A DNA stretch of 64,000 nucleotides from an uncultured Bacteroidota bacterium (GTDB taxonomy: Bacteria; Bacteroidota; Bacteroidia; Bacteroidales; UBA12481): the NCBI GenBank assembly GCA_903851365.1, contig CAINOB010000018.1:41252-105251 (forward strand), written 5' to 3'. A model generated the notes under the pieces. It searched no databases. It saw only the letters and a program-made list of their open reading frames with translations, and was not told where the DNA came from. The position numbers and the translations under genes are program-made. The stretch's first letter is position 1; each line of letters starts with the position of its first letter. Shown here piece after piece: positions 53,130 through 62,406 of this stretch.

Positions 53130-54737
53130 ATGGAAATAATTGGTACGCTTTTTTGTGGATTGGGCCTGTTTTTTATTGGCTTTAGGCTAATCAGTCAGAA
53201 TTTGAGGCTTATGGTCAGCGGCAGGTTCAAAAGGATGATTGAGCGTGCTACGCAAACACGAATGCTATCGGCTCTTACGGGTTTTTTATCTGGTATGATT
53301 ACACAGAGCGGGTCTGCGGCAGTTTTTATTACTACGGGATTTATTTCGGCGGGATTGCTTAGCCTGAAAAAATCCATGTCGCTGATGAACTGGGCCAATA
53401 TTGGTACTTCGGCCATGGTCTTTATAGTAATTCTGAATATCAAGGTTATAACACTGAATTTTGTGGGTCTTATAGGAATCGCCTTTTTCCTGCAATTGGA
53501 TAAAACCAACAAAATGCGGGTTGTCTTTCAGTTTTTGCTGGGGATTTCACTTCTTTTCCTTGGTGTCATGTTTATCAGGAACTCTGCCGGGCCAATGCAA
53601 TCCCTGCCCTGGTTCAGGGATATGCTTAAAATATCAGCACAATCTCTCGCTTTGCTTTTCCTTTCGGGAATTTTGCTCACAGTTGCTGCCCAATCGGGTA
53701 CCACCGTTTCTGTTGTTGCACTTTCATTATTGTCGGTTGGATTGCTTTCAATGATGCAGACCCTGGTTATCGTGATGGGTACTGGGATTGGCTCAGCCGT
53801 CAATATCATTTTGCTTTCATCCAGGCTTAAAGGTTCGGGAAAACAGGTGAGCTTTTATCAGGCCATATTTAAAACTACCGGAGTCATTGCCCTGGCCCTG
53901 CTGATCTTCCCGGATTACCTGTTATCCGGAGATCATTCGGTACATTTGTTTTCCATTTTGCCAAGCGATCCGGGCAAAATGGTGGCCTCACTGTTCCTTA
54001 TAATGCAGTTGCTTCCTGCACTTCTTCTCACTGTTCTAAAGAGTCCCGTTGCCAAATCCTTGCTAAAGATTGCACCGCCTTCGCATCACGAATCACTTTC
54101 GCAGCCAGAGTACCTAAATGTATTAGCCCTTGTCGATCCTGAAACCTCATTGTTGCTCGTAGGGCAGGAGCAATACCGAATCATGAAGTGGCTTCCGGAT
54201 TATTTATTGCCTGTTAGCCCCGACAGGGGAACCAAGGTGGTTCTTGAGCCACAGGTTTTAAAAGAAACTACCACGTTGTTAAGCCAGAATATCAGGCATT
54301 TTCTGGAAGAACTTGCAAAAAAGCCGGCAGCTGCTGAGATGCAGGAACAAATTGTTCAAGCACAGCAAATGTTGTCCCTCATGAGTGATCTGGATCAAAA
54401 TCTGGAAGAATTCATGGCCACAATTCAAAGTTCCTTCAATTCAGTTGTTGATCTTCCATTCACGGTTAACCTTGTTGAATCTTTGAGAACCCTGCTTGAA
54501 ACTGTCAACGAGAGCTTCCTTTCCCCGGATGTTGCCGGGTTGGATATGATAATTTCCCTTACTTCTGATAAGGGTGATACCCTCCAGCGGATCCGCCAGA
54601 ATTTTTTCGTTAATAATGCCGGATTAGAATTGCCTGTGCGTCAGTCACTATTTACACTGACGTTGCTGTTTGACCGGATATGCTGGCTCTTAAAATCAAT
54701 GTCTCTTATTAAGCTCAAAAGCCTTTCTGGTAATTGA
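53130..54737 (+). CDS. Na/Pi cotransporter family protein with PhoU-like C-terminus
   Basis: A 535-residue transporter. The Na_Pi_cotrans repeat (PF02690) appears twice with the signature QSGSAA (about residue 60) and QSGTTV (about 190). About eight to nine membrane segments span residues 1-330. The remaining cytoplasmic part (about 370-530) is helical, like the PhoU domain often fused to NptA-type proteins. It would import phosphate with sodium. It is 21 bp after the SDR gene and may share its transcript. Confidence 0.88.
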   Translation: MEIIGTLFCGLGLFFIGFRLISQNLRLMVSGRFKRMIERATQTRMLSALTGFLSGMITQSGSAAVFITTGFISAGLLSLKKSMSLMNWANIGTSAMVFIVILNIKVITLNFVGLIGIAFFLQLDKTNKMRVVFQFLLGISLLFLGVMFIRNSAGPMQSLPWFRDMLKISAQSLALLFLSGILLTVAAQSGTTVSVVALSLLSVGLLSMMQTLVIVMGTGIGSAVNIILLSSRLKGSGKQVSFYQAIFKTTGVIALALLIFPDYLLSGDHSVHLFSILPSDPGKMVASLFLIMQLLPALLLTVLKSPVAKSLLKIAPPSHHESLSQPEYLNVLALVDPETSLLLVGQEQYRIMKWLPDYLLPVSPDRGTKVVLEPQVLKETTTLLSQNIRHFLEELAKKPAAAEMQEQIVQAQQMLSLMSDLDQNLEEFMATIQSSFNSVVDLPFTVNLVESLRTLLETVNESFLSPDVAGLDMIISLTSDKGDTLQRIRQNFFVNNAGLELPVRQSLFTLTLLFDRICWLLKSMSLIKLKSLSGN

Positions 54738-54791
54738 ATGGAATAGTTATGTTTTCTTTGTACAGGCAAAAACCTTAATGGTCTGGCACAA

Positions 54792-57299
54792 ATGATACCT
54801 AAAATCCATCTTATATGTAATGCCCATATCGATCCGGTTTGGCTCTGGAATTGGGAAGAGGGCCTGGCTGAAACACTGTCGACTTTCCGCATTGCTGCGG
54901 ATTTCTGCTCAAAATTCGATGGATTTGTTTTCTGCCATAACGAGGCACTGCTCTACCAATGGGTGGAGGAATTTGAACCCGAACTGTTCCGTAAAATTCG
55001 TAAGTTGATCGCCGAAGGGAAATGGAAAATTGTCGGGGGTTGGTACGTGCAGCCGGATTGTAATATTCCATCCGGGGAATCATTTGTCAGGCAAATTCTG
55101 ATCGGGAAAAATTATTTCAAGGAAAAATTTGGGGTTGAACCCCGGACAGCCATCAATTTCGATCCTTTCGGTCATTCACGCGGGTTAGTTCAGATCCTGG
55201 CAAAATCAGGATATACCTCTTATCTGTTCTGCCGACCGGGCGAACCACACCTTCATGTTCCCGATGATTTTATCTGGAAAGGATTAGATGGATCGGAAAT
55301 CCTGGCTCACCGGTCGTTGGAGCACTACAATTCAGAAAAAGGCAAAGCGGCTGAAAAATTGGATACCTGGCTCGTGAAGCACCCTGATTTGGAGGAGGGA
55401 ATATTCCTCTGGGGGATTGGCAATCACGGGGGTGGACCTTCAAGGGAAGATCTTGCGAAGATCCAAATTAGAATTTCGAATGCTGAATTAAATAAAGATC
55501 AGGGAGGACTCGCAATTAAGCATTCGTGGCCGGAGGCTTATTTTGACAGTCTGGAGGCTCGTCGGGATCAGTTGCCGGTTGTTGATAAAGATTTAAATCC
55601 TTGGGCAGTTGGTTGTTATACTTCGATGGCAAGGGTGAAAAAATTGCACCGACAGTTGGAAACGACCTATTTTTTTACCGAAAAGATATTGTCCCATGCA
55701 GTGGTTGCCGGACTGATGAAGTATCCGCATAGTGAATTAAAGGAGGCTCTTGGTGATTTGCTTTTTTGTGAGTTTCATGATATTTTACCTGGGTCTGGAG
55801 TGCCGGAAGTGGAAGCTTATGCCTTGCAAAGGATGAGCCATGGTTTGGAGATTCTATCACGGCTCAAGGCAAAAGCCTTTTTTAAGTTGATTTCCGGACA
55901 GGCTCCGGCACAGAAGGATGAATTTCCTATCATGGTTTATAACCCTGAACCTTATGATATTGAGGAAACTATTGAAGTGGAGCTGCAGGCTGCAGAACCG
56001 AATTTTAATCCCGATATCTTTCTTTTGCCTGAATTAAAAGATGGAAATGGTAATCCCGTGACTTATCAGCTGGAGAAGGAATCAGCTAATATTGCCAATG
56101 ACCACCGCAAAAGAATTGTGTTCAGGGCAAATCTAAAGGCATCGTCGATGAACCGGTTTTCGTGTTACCTGCGTGAAGTCAGCATCTTTGATAAACCCAT
56201 GAATCCGGTGCAGGAAGAGTTGCATTTCATTAATGATTGCTGTGAGATCCTCATCAGCTCTGATACCGGCCTGATTGATCAATATAAAGTTAATGGTGTT
56301 AATTTTCTCAAACCCGATTCAGCTGAACTGCTTGTGATGAAGGATTATGCAGATCCCTGGGGCATGAAAGTGAATTCATTCCGCGAACTGGCCGGAAGGT
56401 TTCGCTTGATGAGTCCTTCAGAGACTGCCGGATTTGCAGGCACTCAGGGAGCGGTTCAGCCGGTAAGAATTATCGAAAATGGACCTGTCAGAACCGTTGT
56501 AGAAGGACTGTATCGGTATAATGGCTCCGCAGCTGCTATCAGATACTTCATTCCGAAACGGGGAGCAGAGGTTGAAATTGAAGTTCGGTTGATCTGGAAC
56601 GAAAAAGATAAATTGGTCAAGATGGCTTTCCCTGGCAGACTGGTAGATACAGAATGCCTTGGCCAAGTGGCTTATGGAGTTCAAACTTTCGATCGCGAAG
56701 GGGAAGAACTTGTTGCACAGCAATGGGTCGGACTTTTTTCAAAAGATCACGACCAGGCCCTAACCATCGCTAACCAAACGACTTATGGGTTCGACTATTC
56801 TGATGGAGAAATCAGGTTGTCCTTAATTCGGTCACCTGCTTATGCCGGTCACCCTGTGGATGATATCACTCCAATAGTTCGTCAGGACAGGTTTACCCCG
56901 CGTATGGATCAGGGGGAGCATGTTTTTCGTTTCAGACTTAATGCCGGGAGTTACGGTGAACGCATTGATTCGGTGGATCTCGAAAGCCTTCTCCTGAATT
57001 CCGGTTCGATGTCGCTCTGCTGTTATCCTGAAAAAAATGGAAAGAGTCCGGGTATTTGTGTGGTTGTGTCAGACAGGTCGGTCCGGCTCGGAGCATTAAA
57101 GCTTTCGGATGATGGTAATAGTATGGTAATCAGATTATTCGAAACAACAGGAACCCCACGGCAAGTGACTGTGACAGTTTCGGAGCTAAATCAAACTTTT
57201 AGACTCGAATTCATTGGGCACGAAATCAAAACCTTATCCGTAGCCCTAAATAGGAATAAAGTTGGCAACTTTATAGAGTTGCCAACTCTTTTGGTATAA
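54792..57299 (+). CDS. Alpha-mannosidase, GH38 family
   Basis: An 835-residue glycosidase without a signal peptide. GH38 hallmarks are NAHIDPVWLWNW (zinc ligands His and Asp), INFDPFGHSRG (nucleophile Asp and zinc site), EFHDILPGSG (zinc His) and the helical three-bundle middle domain. A large beta-rich C-terminal domain follows from about residue 390. It removes alpha-linked mannose, probably in the cytoplasm on imported oligosaccharide. The last 12 residues and the stop lie in a hairpin repeat (57261-57290) that occurs again at 57549, so the C-terminus has been shaped by a repeat. Confidence 0.88.
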   Translation: MIPKIHLICNAHIDPVWLWNWEEGLAETLSTFRIAADFCSKFDGFVFCHNEALLYQWVEEFEPELFRKIRKLIAEGKWKIVGGWYVQPDCNIPSGESFVRQILIGKNYFKEKFGVEPRTAINFDPFGHSRGLVQILAKSGYTSYLFCRPGEPHLHVPDDFIWKGLDGSEILAHRSLEHYNSEKGKAAEKLDTWLVKHPDLEEGIFLWGIGNHGGGPSREDLAKIQIRISNAELNKDQGGLAIKHSWPEAYFDSLEARRDQLPVVDKDLNPWAVGCYTSMARVKKLHRQLETTYFFTEKILSHAVVAGLMKYPHSELKEALGDLLFCEFHDILPGSGVPEVEAYALQRMSHGLEILSRLKAKAFFKLISGQAPAQKDEFPIMVYNPEPYDIEETIEVELQAAEPNFNPDIFLLPELKDGNGNPVTYQLEKESANIANDHRKRIVFRANLKASSMNRFSCYLREVSIFDKPMNPVQEELHFINDCCEILISSDTGLIDQYKVNGVNFLKPDSAELLVMKDYADPWGMKVNSFRELAGRFRLMSPSETAGFAGTQGAVQPVRIIENGPVRTVVEGLYRYNGSAAAIRYFIPKRGAEVEIEVRLIWNEKDKLVKMAFPGRLVDTECLGQVAYGVQTFDREGEELVAQQWVGLFSKDHDQALTIANQTTYGFDYSDGEIRLSLIRSPAYAGHPVDDITPIVRQDRFTPRMDQGEHVFRFRLNAGSYGERIDSVDLESLLLNSGSMSLCCYPEKNGKSPGICVVVSDRSVRLGALKLSDDGNSMVIRLFETTGTPRQVTVTVSELNQTFRLEFIGHEIKTLSVALNRNKVGNFIELPTLLV
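57261..57290 (+). terminator. Hairpin overlapping the alpha-mannosidase 3' end (terminator-like)
   Basis: A perfect 10-bp stem (GTTGGCAACT / AGTTGCCAAC) with loop TTATAG is followed by CTCTTTT, which looks like a Rho-independent terminator. 24 bases of it (57266-57289) recur exactly at 57549-57572. Confidence 0.6.
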
Positions 57300-57623
57300 T
57301 CCTAATAGATTGATTTAATGATCTTTTGTAAAATTATTTTGACGAACTAAATTGAATATATTCTCAAAATCATTGGAATAGAGGCTCATAGAATCAATAG
57401 TTGGCAATTATATATTATTGACATGCCAACTATTTCTCCGACTCGGCATTAAATCAAGGTATTAGGTTTATTTTCTTTACGGAGATGAAGAGTTTATTCT
57501 TTTAACCTTTTCAAATCCTTACACATACGATTTGATTTTAGCAAATGCCAACTTTATAGAGTTGCCAACTCTACCTTAATTAAATATTAACTTTGGAATC
57601 TGTCACGTCTCTATCCTCAATTT
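57300..57623. other. AT-rich intergenic region with repeated hairpin arms
   Basis: 324 bp without a gene. It is AT-rich throughout. It holds a looser inverted pair built on the same gccaact arms (57397-57434), an exact 24-nt copy (57549-57572) of the hairpin half from 57266, and a -7 promoter motif at 57588. No open frame or RNA gene is recognisable. Confidence 0.65.
57588..57595 (+). promoter_or_regulatory. Bacteroidota promoter upstream of the Gfo/Idh/MocA gene
   Basis: TAACTTTG is an exact TAnnTTTG -7 match. TTG at 57562-57564 is a candidate -33 element, 23 bp away and inside the repeat copy. The ATG follows 28 bp downstream. Confidence 0.55.
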
Positions 57624-58778
57624 ATGATTCCAACCCGAATTCTATTCTCCGCCATCTCCGGATACGGTTTTTATTATCTGAAAACACTTTTCGATGAGAT
57701 CCCTGAAGATCAGGCTATTATCTGCGGCGTAATCGACCCTCAACCTGAAATGTCCGGCTATTTCGCTGATATAGTTTCCCGGGGAGTACCCATTTATCCA
57801 GATATGGAATCGTTTTTTCTGGATGGTAACGAAGCGGACCTCACCGTGATCGCCTCTCCGCTGCAATATCATGTGCCGCAGTCGATTACAGCGATGAAAA
57901 ATGGTAGTAACGTGCTAGTCGATAAACCTGTGGGTGTTACTTCCGGGGAGCTGAAAAGACTGGTTGCCGTCCGAAATCAGACAGGTAAATGGGTGGAGGT
58001 AGGCTATCAGTGGTCTTTTTCTGAGGCTATCCAAAACCTGAAGAAAGATATTCTGAAAGGCATTTTCGGAAAGCCTGTGCGGATGAAAACGATCTGTCTC
58101 TGGCCAAGGCCATTCGCCTACTTCAACAGGAATAACTGGGCCGGCAAAATCTGGGCCGACGATGGGAACCTCGTTCTCGACAGTATAGCCAACAATGCCT
58201 GTGCACATTTTCTGCACAATATGTTCTTTCTTACCGGGCAGGAGATGGACCTGAGCTCTGTGCCAGTTACAGTCACCGGTGAACGTTGGAGAGGCTATGA
58301 CATTCAAAATTTCGATACGGTGGTTTGCAGGGCAATGACAGATAATGGGGTTGAAATCCTGTTTTATGCTTCCCATGTTACCGGGAATCTGGTGAATCCG
58401 GCTTTTCAGTTCGAATTTGAAAATGCAACTGTCATTTTGGATGAAAACTCCGATGGGATAGTTGCTACCATGAACGACGGAATCATTAAAAAATATGGAC
58501 ATCCCGATGCCGATCATCAGTTTAAAAAACTATTTAAAGCGATCGAAGCAGGTAAGGTATCAGCGCCTGTGATCTGTCCACCCGAAGCGGCTCTGTCGCA
58601 GACGTTGTGCATCAATGCATTGCATGAACTACCAAACGAAATCCAGACTTTCCCTGCACGATTCATGGTGATTGAAAAAGATCGTCGTTGGGTACGGGGG
58701 CTTGGGGAAGCGATGCAAGCCGCCTATGACCTATGGGGCGATAAGCTGGTGTTCGAAACGAAAAACACAGAAGGATGA
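57624..58778 (+). CDS. Gfo/Idh/MocA family oxidoreductase
   Basis: A 384-residue NAD(P)-dependent dehydrogenase. The N-terminal Rossmann fold (ILFSAISGYGFYYLKTL, about 6-22) lacks a perfect GxGxxG, but VIASPLQYHVPQ and LVDKPVG (EKP-equivalent, with the active-site Lys) follow in the right order. The C-terminal alpha/beta substrate domain starts at about 130. It heads the uronate/glycan group with its own promoter. The gene ends 105 bp before the UroD-like gene, with element F and a family A repeat in between. The substrate is probably a sugar or inositol derivative. Confidence 0.82.
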   Translation: MIPTRILFSAISGYGFYYLKTLFDEIPEDQAIICGVIDPQPEMSGYFADIVSRGVPIYPDMESFFLDGNEADLTVIASPLQYHVPQSITAMKNGSNVLVDKPVGVTSGELKRLVAVRNQTGKWVEVGYQWSFSEAIQNLKKDILKGIFGKPVRMKTICLWPRPFAYFNRNNWAGKIWADDGNLVLDSIANNACAHFLHNMFFLTGQEMDLSSVPVTVTGERWRGYDIQNFDTVVCRAMTDNGVEILFYASHVTGNLVNPAFQFEFENATVILDENSDGIVATMNDGIIKKYGHPDADHQFKKLFKAIEAGKVSAPVICPPEAALSQTLCINALHELPNEIQTFPARFMVIEKDRRWVRGLGEAMQAAYDLWGDKLVFETKNTEG

Positions 58779-58870
58779 TCGATAGAGTTGTCATCCCGTT
58801 GAAAAACGGGACCCCGTCCCAGACCGCGAAAATAATTAGCAAATTAGTCAATTAGCAAATTAACGAATTG
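58779..58870. repeat. Palindromic element F plus family A octamers
   Basis: Element F variant (58779-58829), with the stem changed to CCCGTT-GAAA-AACGGG. Both stem arms have changed together, which keeps pairing. Reverse-oriented octamers attagcaa (58835-58870) follow. Confidence 0.8.
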
Positions 58871-58883
58871 TCACATTGAGAAT

Positions 58884-59897
58884 ATGACCTCGAGAAACCT
58901 GGTAATCAAGACTCTTAATTTCGATCGGCCTAATAGGATGCCAAGGCAATTGTGGTTGTTACCATGGGCTGAGCGTCGGTATCCTGAATTTGTAAAAAAG
59001 ATCAGGGATCTGTATCCTGATGATATTGCCCAGGCTCCCGGAATATATAAGAATCCGTTAAACCTGACAGGTGGTAAATACGATTCCGGAATATATATTG
59101 ATGAGTGGGGATGTAAGTTTGTGAATATGGAAGATGGGCTGATGGGCATTGTTCATGAGCCGCTCATAAAAGTTTGGTCTGATCTGGATGATTTCAAAAC
59201 TCCGGATGCCGCACTCAATATCGACAAGGAGGAGATTAACCGGTTCTGCCGGTCGACCGATAAATTCGTTTATGCAGGGTCAATCGTACGTCCACTTGAG
59301 CGGTTCCAGTTTTTGCGCACCATGGAACAATCAATGACCGATGTGCTTTTTGAGGAGCCCGGATTCATTGAATTACTTCGCAGAATGCATGTCCATTTCT
59401 GCAAAGAAGTGGAGGTGTGGTCGAAAACCGAAGTCGATGCGATTTTTTTGATGGATGACTGGGGAACGCAGCATGCAATGATGCTTTCTCCTGACGTTTT
59501 TAGGAAATATTTTAAGCCTATGTATCGCGATTATTGCGAAATTGCCAGTCAGCATAACAAATACGTATTTATGCATTCCGACGGTAATATTGCCGAGATT
59601 CTGCCTGAGCTGGTTGAAGTTGGCGTTAACGCAATCAATAGCCAGCTTTTCTGCATGGATATGGATCGATTGAGCCGCGAAGTTGCGGGCAAAATCACTT
59701 TCTGGGGTGAGATCGACCGCCAAAACACCCTCCCAAATGGTTCCTCCGCCGACATTACTCAAGCGGTCGACCTGATCTACTCAAAACTGTATCGCAACGG
59801 TGGGGTAATTGCCCAGTGTGAATTTGGCCCCGCAGCTAATCCGCAGAATATTTTACACGTATTTGATAGCTGGAACCGGAAGACGGAAGACAGATAG
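58884..59897 (+). CDS. Uroporphyrinogen decarboxylase-like (MtaA/UroD superfamily) protein
   Basis: A 337-residue TIM-barrel protein of the UroD/MtaA superfamily (PF01208). It has an N-terminal LNFDRPNRMPRQLW, YAGSIVRPLERFQFLRTMEQ, FLMDDWGTQ, and VFMHSDGNIAEILPELVEVGVNAINSQ (the HSDGN strand typical of the methyltransferase-like branch). True UroD residues for tetrapyrrole binding are not evident, and there are no heme genes nearby. This branch includes corrinoid:coenzyme methyltransferases and many uncharacterised proteins near sugar genes. Its last residues (about NRKTEDR) and stop come from the family E repeat. Confidence 0.78.
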   Translation: MTSRNLVIKTLNFDRPNRMPRQLWLLPWAERRYPEFVKKIRDLYPDDIAQAPGIYKNPLNLTGGKYDSGIYIDEWGCKFVNMEDGLMGIVHEPLIKVWSDLDDFKTPDAALNIDKEEINRFCRSTDKFVYAGSIVRPLERFQFLRTMEQSMTDVLFEEPGFIELLRRMHVHFCKEVEVWSKTEVDAIFLMDDWGTQHAMMLSPDVFRKYFKPMYRDYCEIASQHNKYVFMHSDGNIAEILPELVEVGVNAINSQLFCMDMDRLSREVAGKITFWGEIDRQNTLPNGSSADITQAVDLIYSKLYRNGGVIAQCEFGPAANPQNILHVFDSWNRKTEDR

Positions 59898-60010
59898 ACG
59901 AAAGACGAGAGACGAAAGAGAAGATCGAAAGACAAAACGAAAAAACAGAACAATGATCGACAGAGTTGTCATCCTCGCGAAGGTGGGGACCTCGTCCCTT
60001 ACCACGGATT
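59877..60010. repeat. Family E heptamers and palindromic element F
   Basis: ggaagac / gaaagac heptamers (59877-59945) provide the 3' end of the UroD-like gene. Element F (59956-60010, hairpin with slightly decayed stem) lies upstream of the lyase gene. Confidence 0.82.
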
Positions 60011-60063
60011 TTAATTTAAAACGACATAATCAGCGAATCAACTAATCATCATATAATCTTATC

Positions 60064-62367
60064 ATGAAACGCTTCCTCCTTTTTCTGCTCCTCGCCTCCC
60101 TGGGGTTATCAGCAAATTCTCAGAATCAGATTCCTCTGAAGAAATATCTTGAATATGCCAGATCTTCAGCTGATTATGTGTACAACACCCGGGATTCCAT
60201 CGTGATAAAATGGCGCAAGACCATCAATCCTGAGGATATCTTCGGATATCGTGCCCCCGGAAGCCTGCTTGAAATGGCGGCTATCTATGCCACACTGTAC
60301 GATCTCGAAGGAAAAAAAGTATATGCCGAACGGGCAAAAGAAGTGCTCCTGACTTACGGACAGTACACCAAGGAGTTTCCGGTTGATATATCCCGGCGAA
60401 AAGCGGATTATGCAGATGGCGTTCCGGCATTGCCTGATTTTTTTACCACCATGCGATACCTCCAGGCTTATGATAAGCTGAAAAACAAAGGCTTTCTGAC
60501 CGCCACCGAATGCACAAAAATCGATGACCTCATCGCACATAGCCTCATGTTTATATTGCGTACCCAGGAATGGGGCGCCATGAACCGGTCGGCTCTTAGG
60601 GCTGAAACCCTCTCGTGGGCGGTAAAAGTTCTTCCCAATCATGCCGTTTCGCCGATGCTGAAGATGTATGAGCAGGCCCTGCGTTCAGATAACTGGGGTA
60701 AGTGGGAAATTGAGGACGCATCGTTGTATCATGGCGTATGGGTTTATGCCTTAATGGGTTCGGCCGATGCCAAGGGCCAGATGGCTGAGCTTTTCCGTAC
60801 CCCTGAAATGTATTTTTATGCCCAGTATTTTCTTAACCTGATATCCCCGCAGGGTATGCTTCCGGATTTCGGTGACGCAGCAAATTTTACTAACTGGAAC
60901 CGTTGGATAGTTTTCTTCGAAGCGGCCGCCAAACAATATAATAACCCCGAACTGAAATGGGCAGCAACAGTTATTTCCAACAAATTCCTCGACCTTTCAA
61001 CCCCTAATAATGTGGGGATGGGCTATATGCTGCTCGATTGCTATCGTTATGGTACCGATAATATTGCTCCTAAAGCACCGGTCACCCTGAGCGAAGAGGT
61101 GATGGAAGATTTGGTCGGGAAAAAAGTTGTTTTCCGAAACGGATGGGATGAAAAGTCATCTTACCTGCTCCTGAATTACCGGGATGAGGGTGATGGTGGA
61201 TTGCTGTACCGTGATTATCTGCGCAATACGATCCCGATTGAGGAAGAAAAAGTTACCCATGGACATGCCGATGAAAATAGTATCGCTCTGCTGATGTATA
61301 AAGGATCGACATTGCTGATCGACGGCGGTTACCGCGATTTCCTGCCCAGCGGTTATTTTGGCTCCTATCGGCAAGATTATTTTCATAATCGCCTGTGTGT
61401 AAGAAATGAAAAAATCTGGTTTGGCCAGAAAGAGGGTGAATCGCGATACAGCCAGTCGGACCATCCTGCCATCAAACCGCAGAATGTTATGGAATTCATG
61501 CAGAATGCAGGCTCCTATCGCAAAGTGCGCACTCAAAAGGTGGATTTTCTTACTTTCCCCGATCACGATTACAGCCGAACACGGGTGATTGATGAGGAGC
61601 TGGGTTATGAAAGCGATAGGGTGATCGTCTATATTAAGGACCCGGGCATGTACGTGGTTTTTGATATTTTCAAATCCAGATCGGAACAATTTTTTACCGC
61701 CACTAATCTCTGGCATACACAGAAGATCCTGAAACAGGGCGAACATTGGTACGATACGAAATACGAAAATATCCAAACCCGCAAAGTCGGTGGCGACCAG
61801 AATCTGCTGGTTTATTTCCCTAAGAACCATTATCATTTTGAACAAACACAGAAAGAGAACCGAAACTATCAGGAGGAGATTGCTATCGCTGATTATACTG
61901 CTCAGTTTTTCGAAATGGGTCAGCATACCGGTTTTGTGACTGTACTTATACCTCATTCTGATCAGGTGAACCCCGAACATCTGATCAAAGGAATTGAATA
62001 TGTTCCCTCATCAACCGATGAGAATGGTTTGTCGGTTAGTATACAGCTCGAGGGCAAAACAATACAGGTTGGTGTGAAGTGCGATCTGAAAATGGATCTG
62101 GTAAGGGATTATCAGAGACCAAAATACACCTGGGAAGCAGGAAAAGTCGGCTACGGAGATATTGAAACCAATGCCGATTTCTTCTACACCGAGAAAGTTG
62201 GAAATAAACTCAGTTTTACTGCAGTTAATCTTACAAAAGCTACCTTCAAGGGGCAATTAATGTACGAACAACCGTCATCCTATTTCGGACTGAATTTCGA
62301 TGGCCGTCCGGATAATCCGGATACCGGAAAAGCAAGGTTGTGGAGGGATACCATAACAATCCGATAA
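60064..62367 (+). CDS. Heparinase II/III-like polysaccharide lyase (secreted)
   Basis: A 767-residue exported protein. The signal peptide is MKRFLLFLLLASLGLSANSQ. An (alpha/alpha) toroid of about 300 residues holds YHGVWVYALMG and DFGDAANFTNWNRW. The heparinase II/III-like beta-sandwich (PF07940) follows, with the signature VTHGHADENSIALLMYKGSTLLIDGGY (the H-HAD-N-S catalytic face). This build is shared by PL12, PL15, PL17, PL21 and related lyases that cut uronic-acid polysaccharides by beta-elimination. The stop is followed directly by a family A repeat and then, 39 bp on, by a KDPG aldolase, which supports an uronate substrate. The exact polymer is unknown. Confidence 0.85.
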   Translation: MKRFLLFLLLASLGLSANSQNQIPLKKYLEYARSSADYVYNTRDSIVIKWRKTINPEDIFGYRAPGSLLEMAAIYATLYDLEGKKVYAERAKEVLLTYGQYTKEFPVDISRRKADYADGVPALPDFFTTMRYLQAYDKLKNKGFLTATECTKIDDLIAHSLMFILRTQEWGAMNRSALRAETLSWAVKVLPNHAVSPMLKMYEQALRSDNWGKWEIEDASLYHGVWVYALMGSADAKGQMAELFRTPEMYFYAQYFLNLISPQGMLPDFGDAANFTNWNRWIVFFEAAAKQYNNPELKWAATVISNKFLDLSTPNNVGMGYMLLDCYRYGTDNIAPKAPVTLSEEVMEDLVGKKVVFRNGWDEKSSYLLLNYRDEGDGGLLYRDYLRNTIPIEEEKVTHGHADENSIALLMYKGSTLLIDGGYRDFLPSGYFGSYRQDYFHNRLCVRNEKIWFGQKEGESRYSQSDHPAIKPQNVMEFMQNAGSYRKVRTQKVDFLTFPDHDYSRTRVIDEELGYESDRVIVYIKDPGMYVVFDIFKSRSEQFFTATNLWHTQKILKQGEHWYDTKYENIQTRKVGGDQNLLVYFPKNHYHFEQTQKENRNYQEEIAIADYTAQFFEMGQHTGFVTVLIPHSDQVNPEHLIKGIEYVPSSTDENGLSVSIQLEGKTIQVGVKCDLKMDLVRDYQRPKYTWEAGKVGYGDIETNADFFYTEKVGNKLSFTAVNLTKATFKGQLMYEQPSSYFGLNFDGRPDNPDTGKARLWRDTITIR

Positions 62368-62395
62368 TTCGACAATTTGCTAATTTGCTAATTAG
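62366..62395. repeat. Octamer repeat, family A
   Basis: Three units (acaatttg, ctaatttg, ctaattag) between the lyase and aldolase genes. Confidence 0.8.
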
Positions 62396-62406
62396 AATTA
62401 TAAAGT

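Noticed and set aside
58884-59897. Assignment as true uroporphyrinogen decarboxylase (hemE)
   Set aside because: There are no heme genes nearby, and the motifs fit the broader UroD/MtaA-like group better.
61156-61980. 274-codon open frame on the minus strand
   Set aside because: It lies wholly inside the heparinase II/III-like gene in antisense and shows no family motif.
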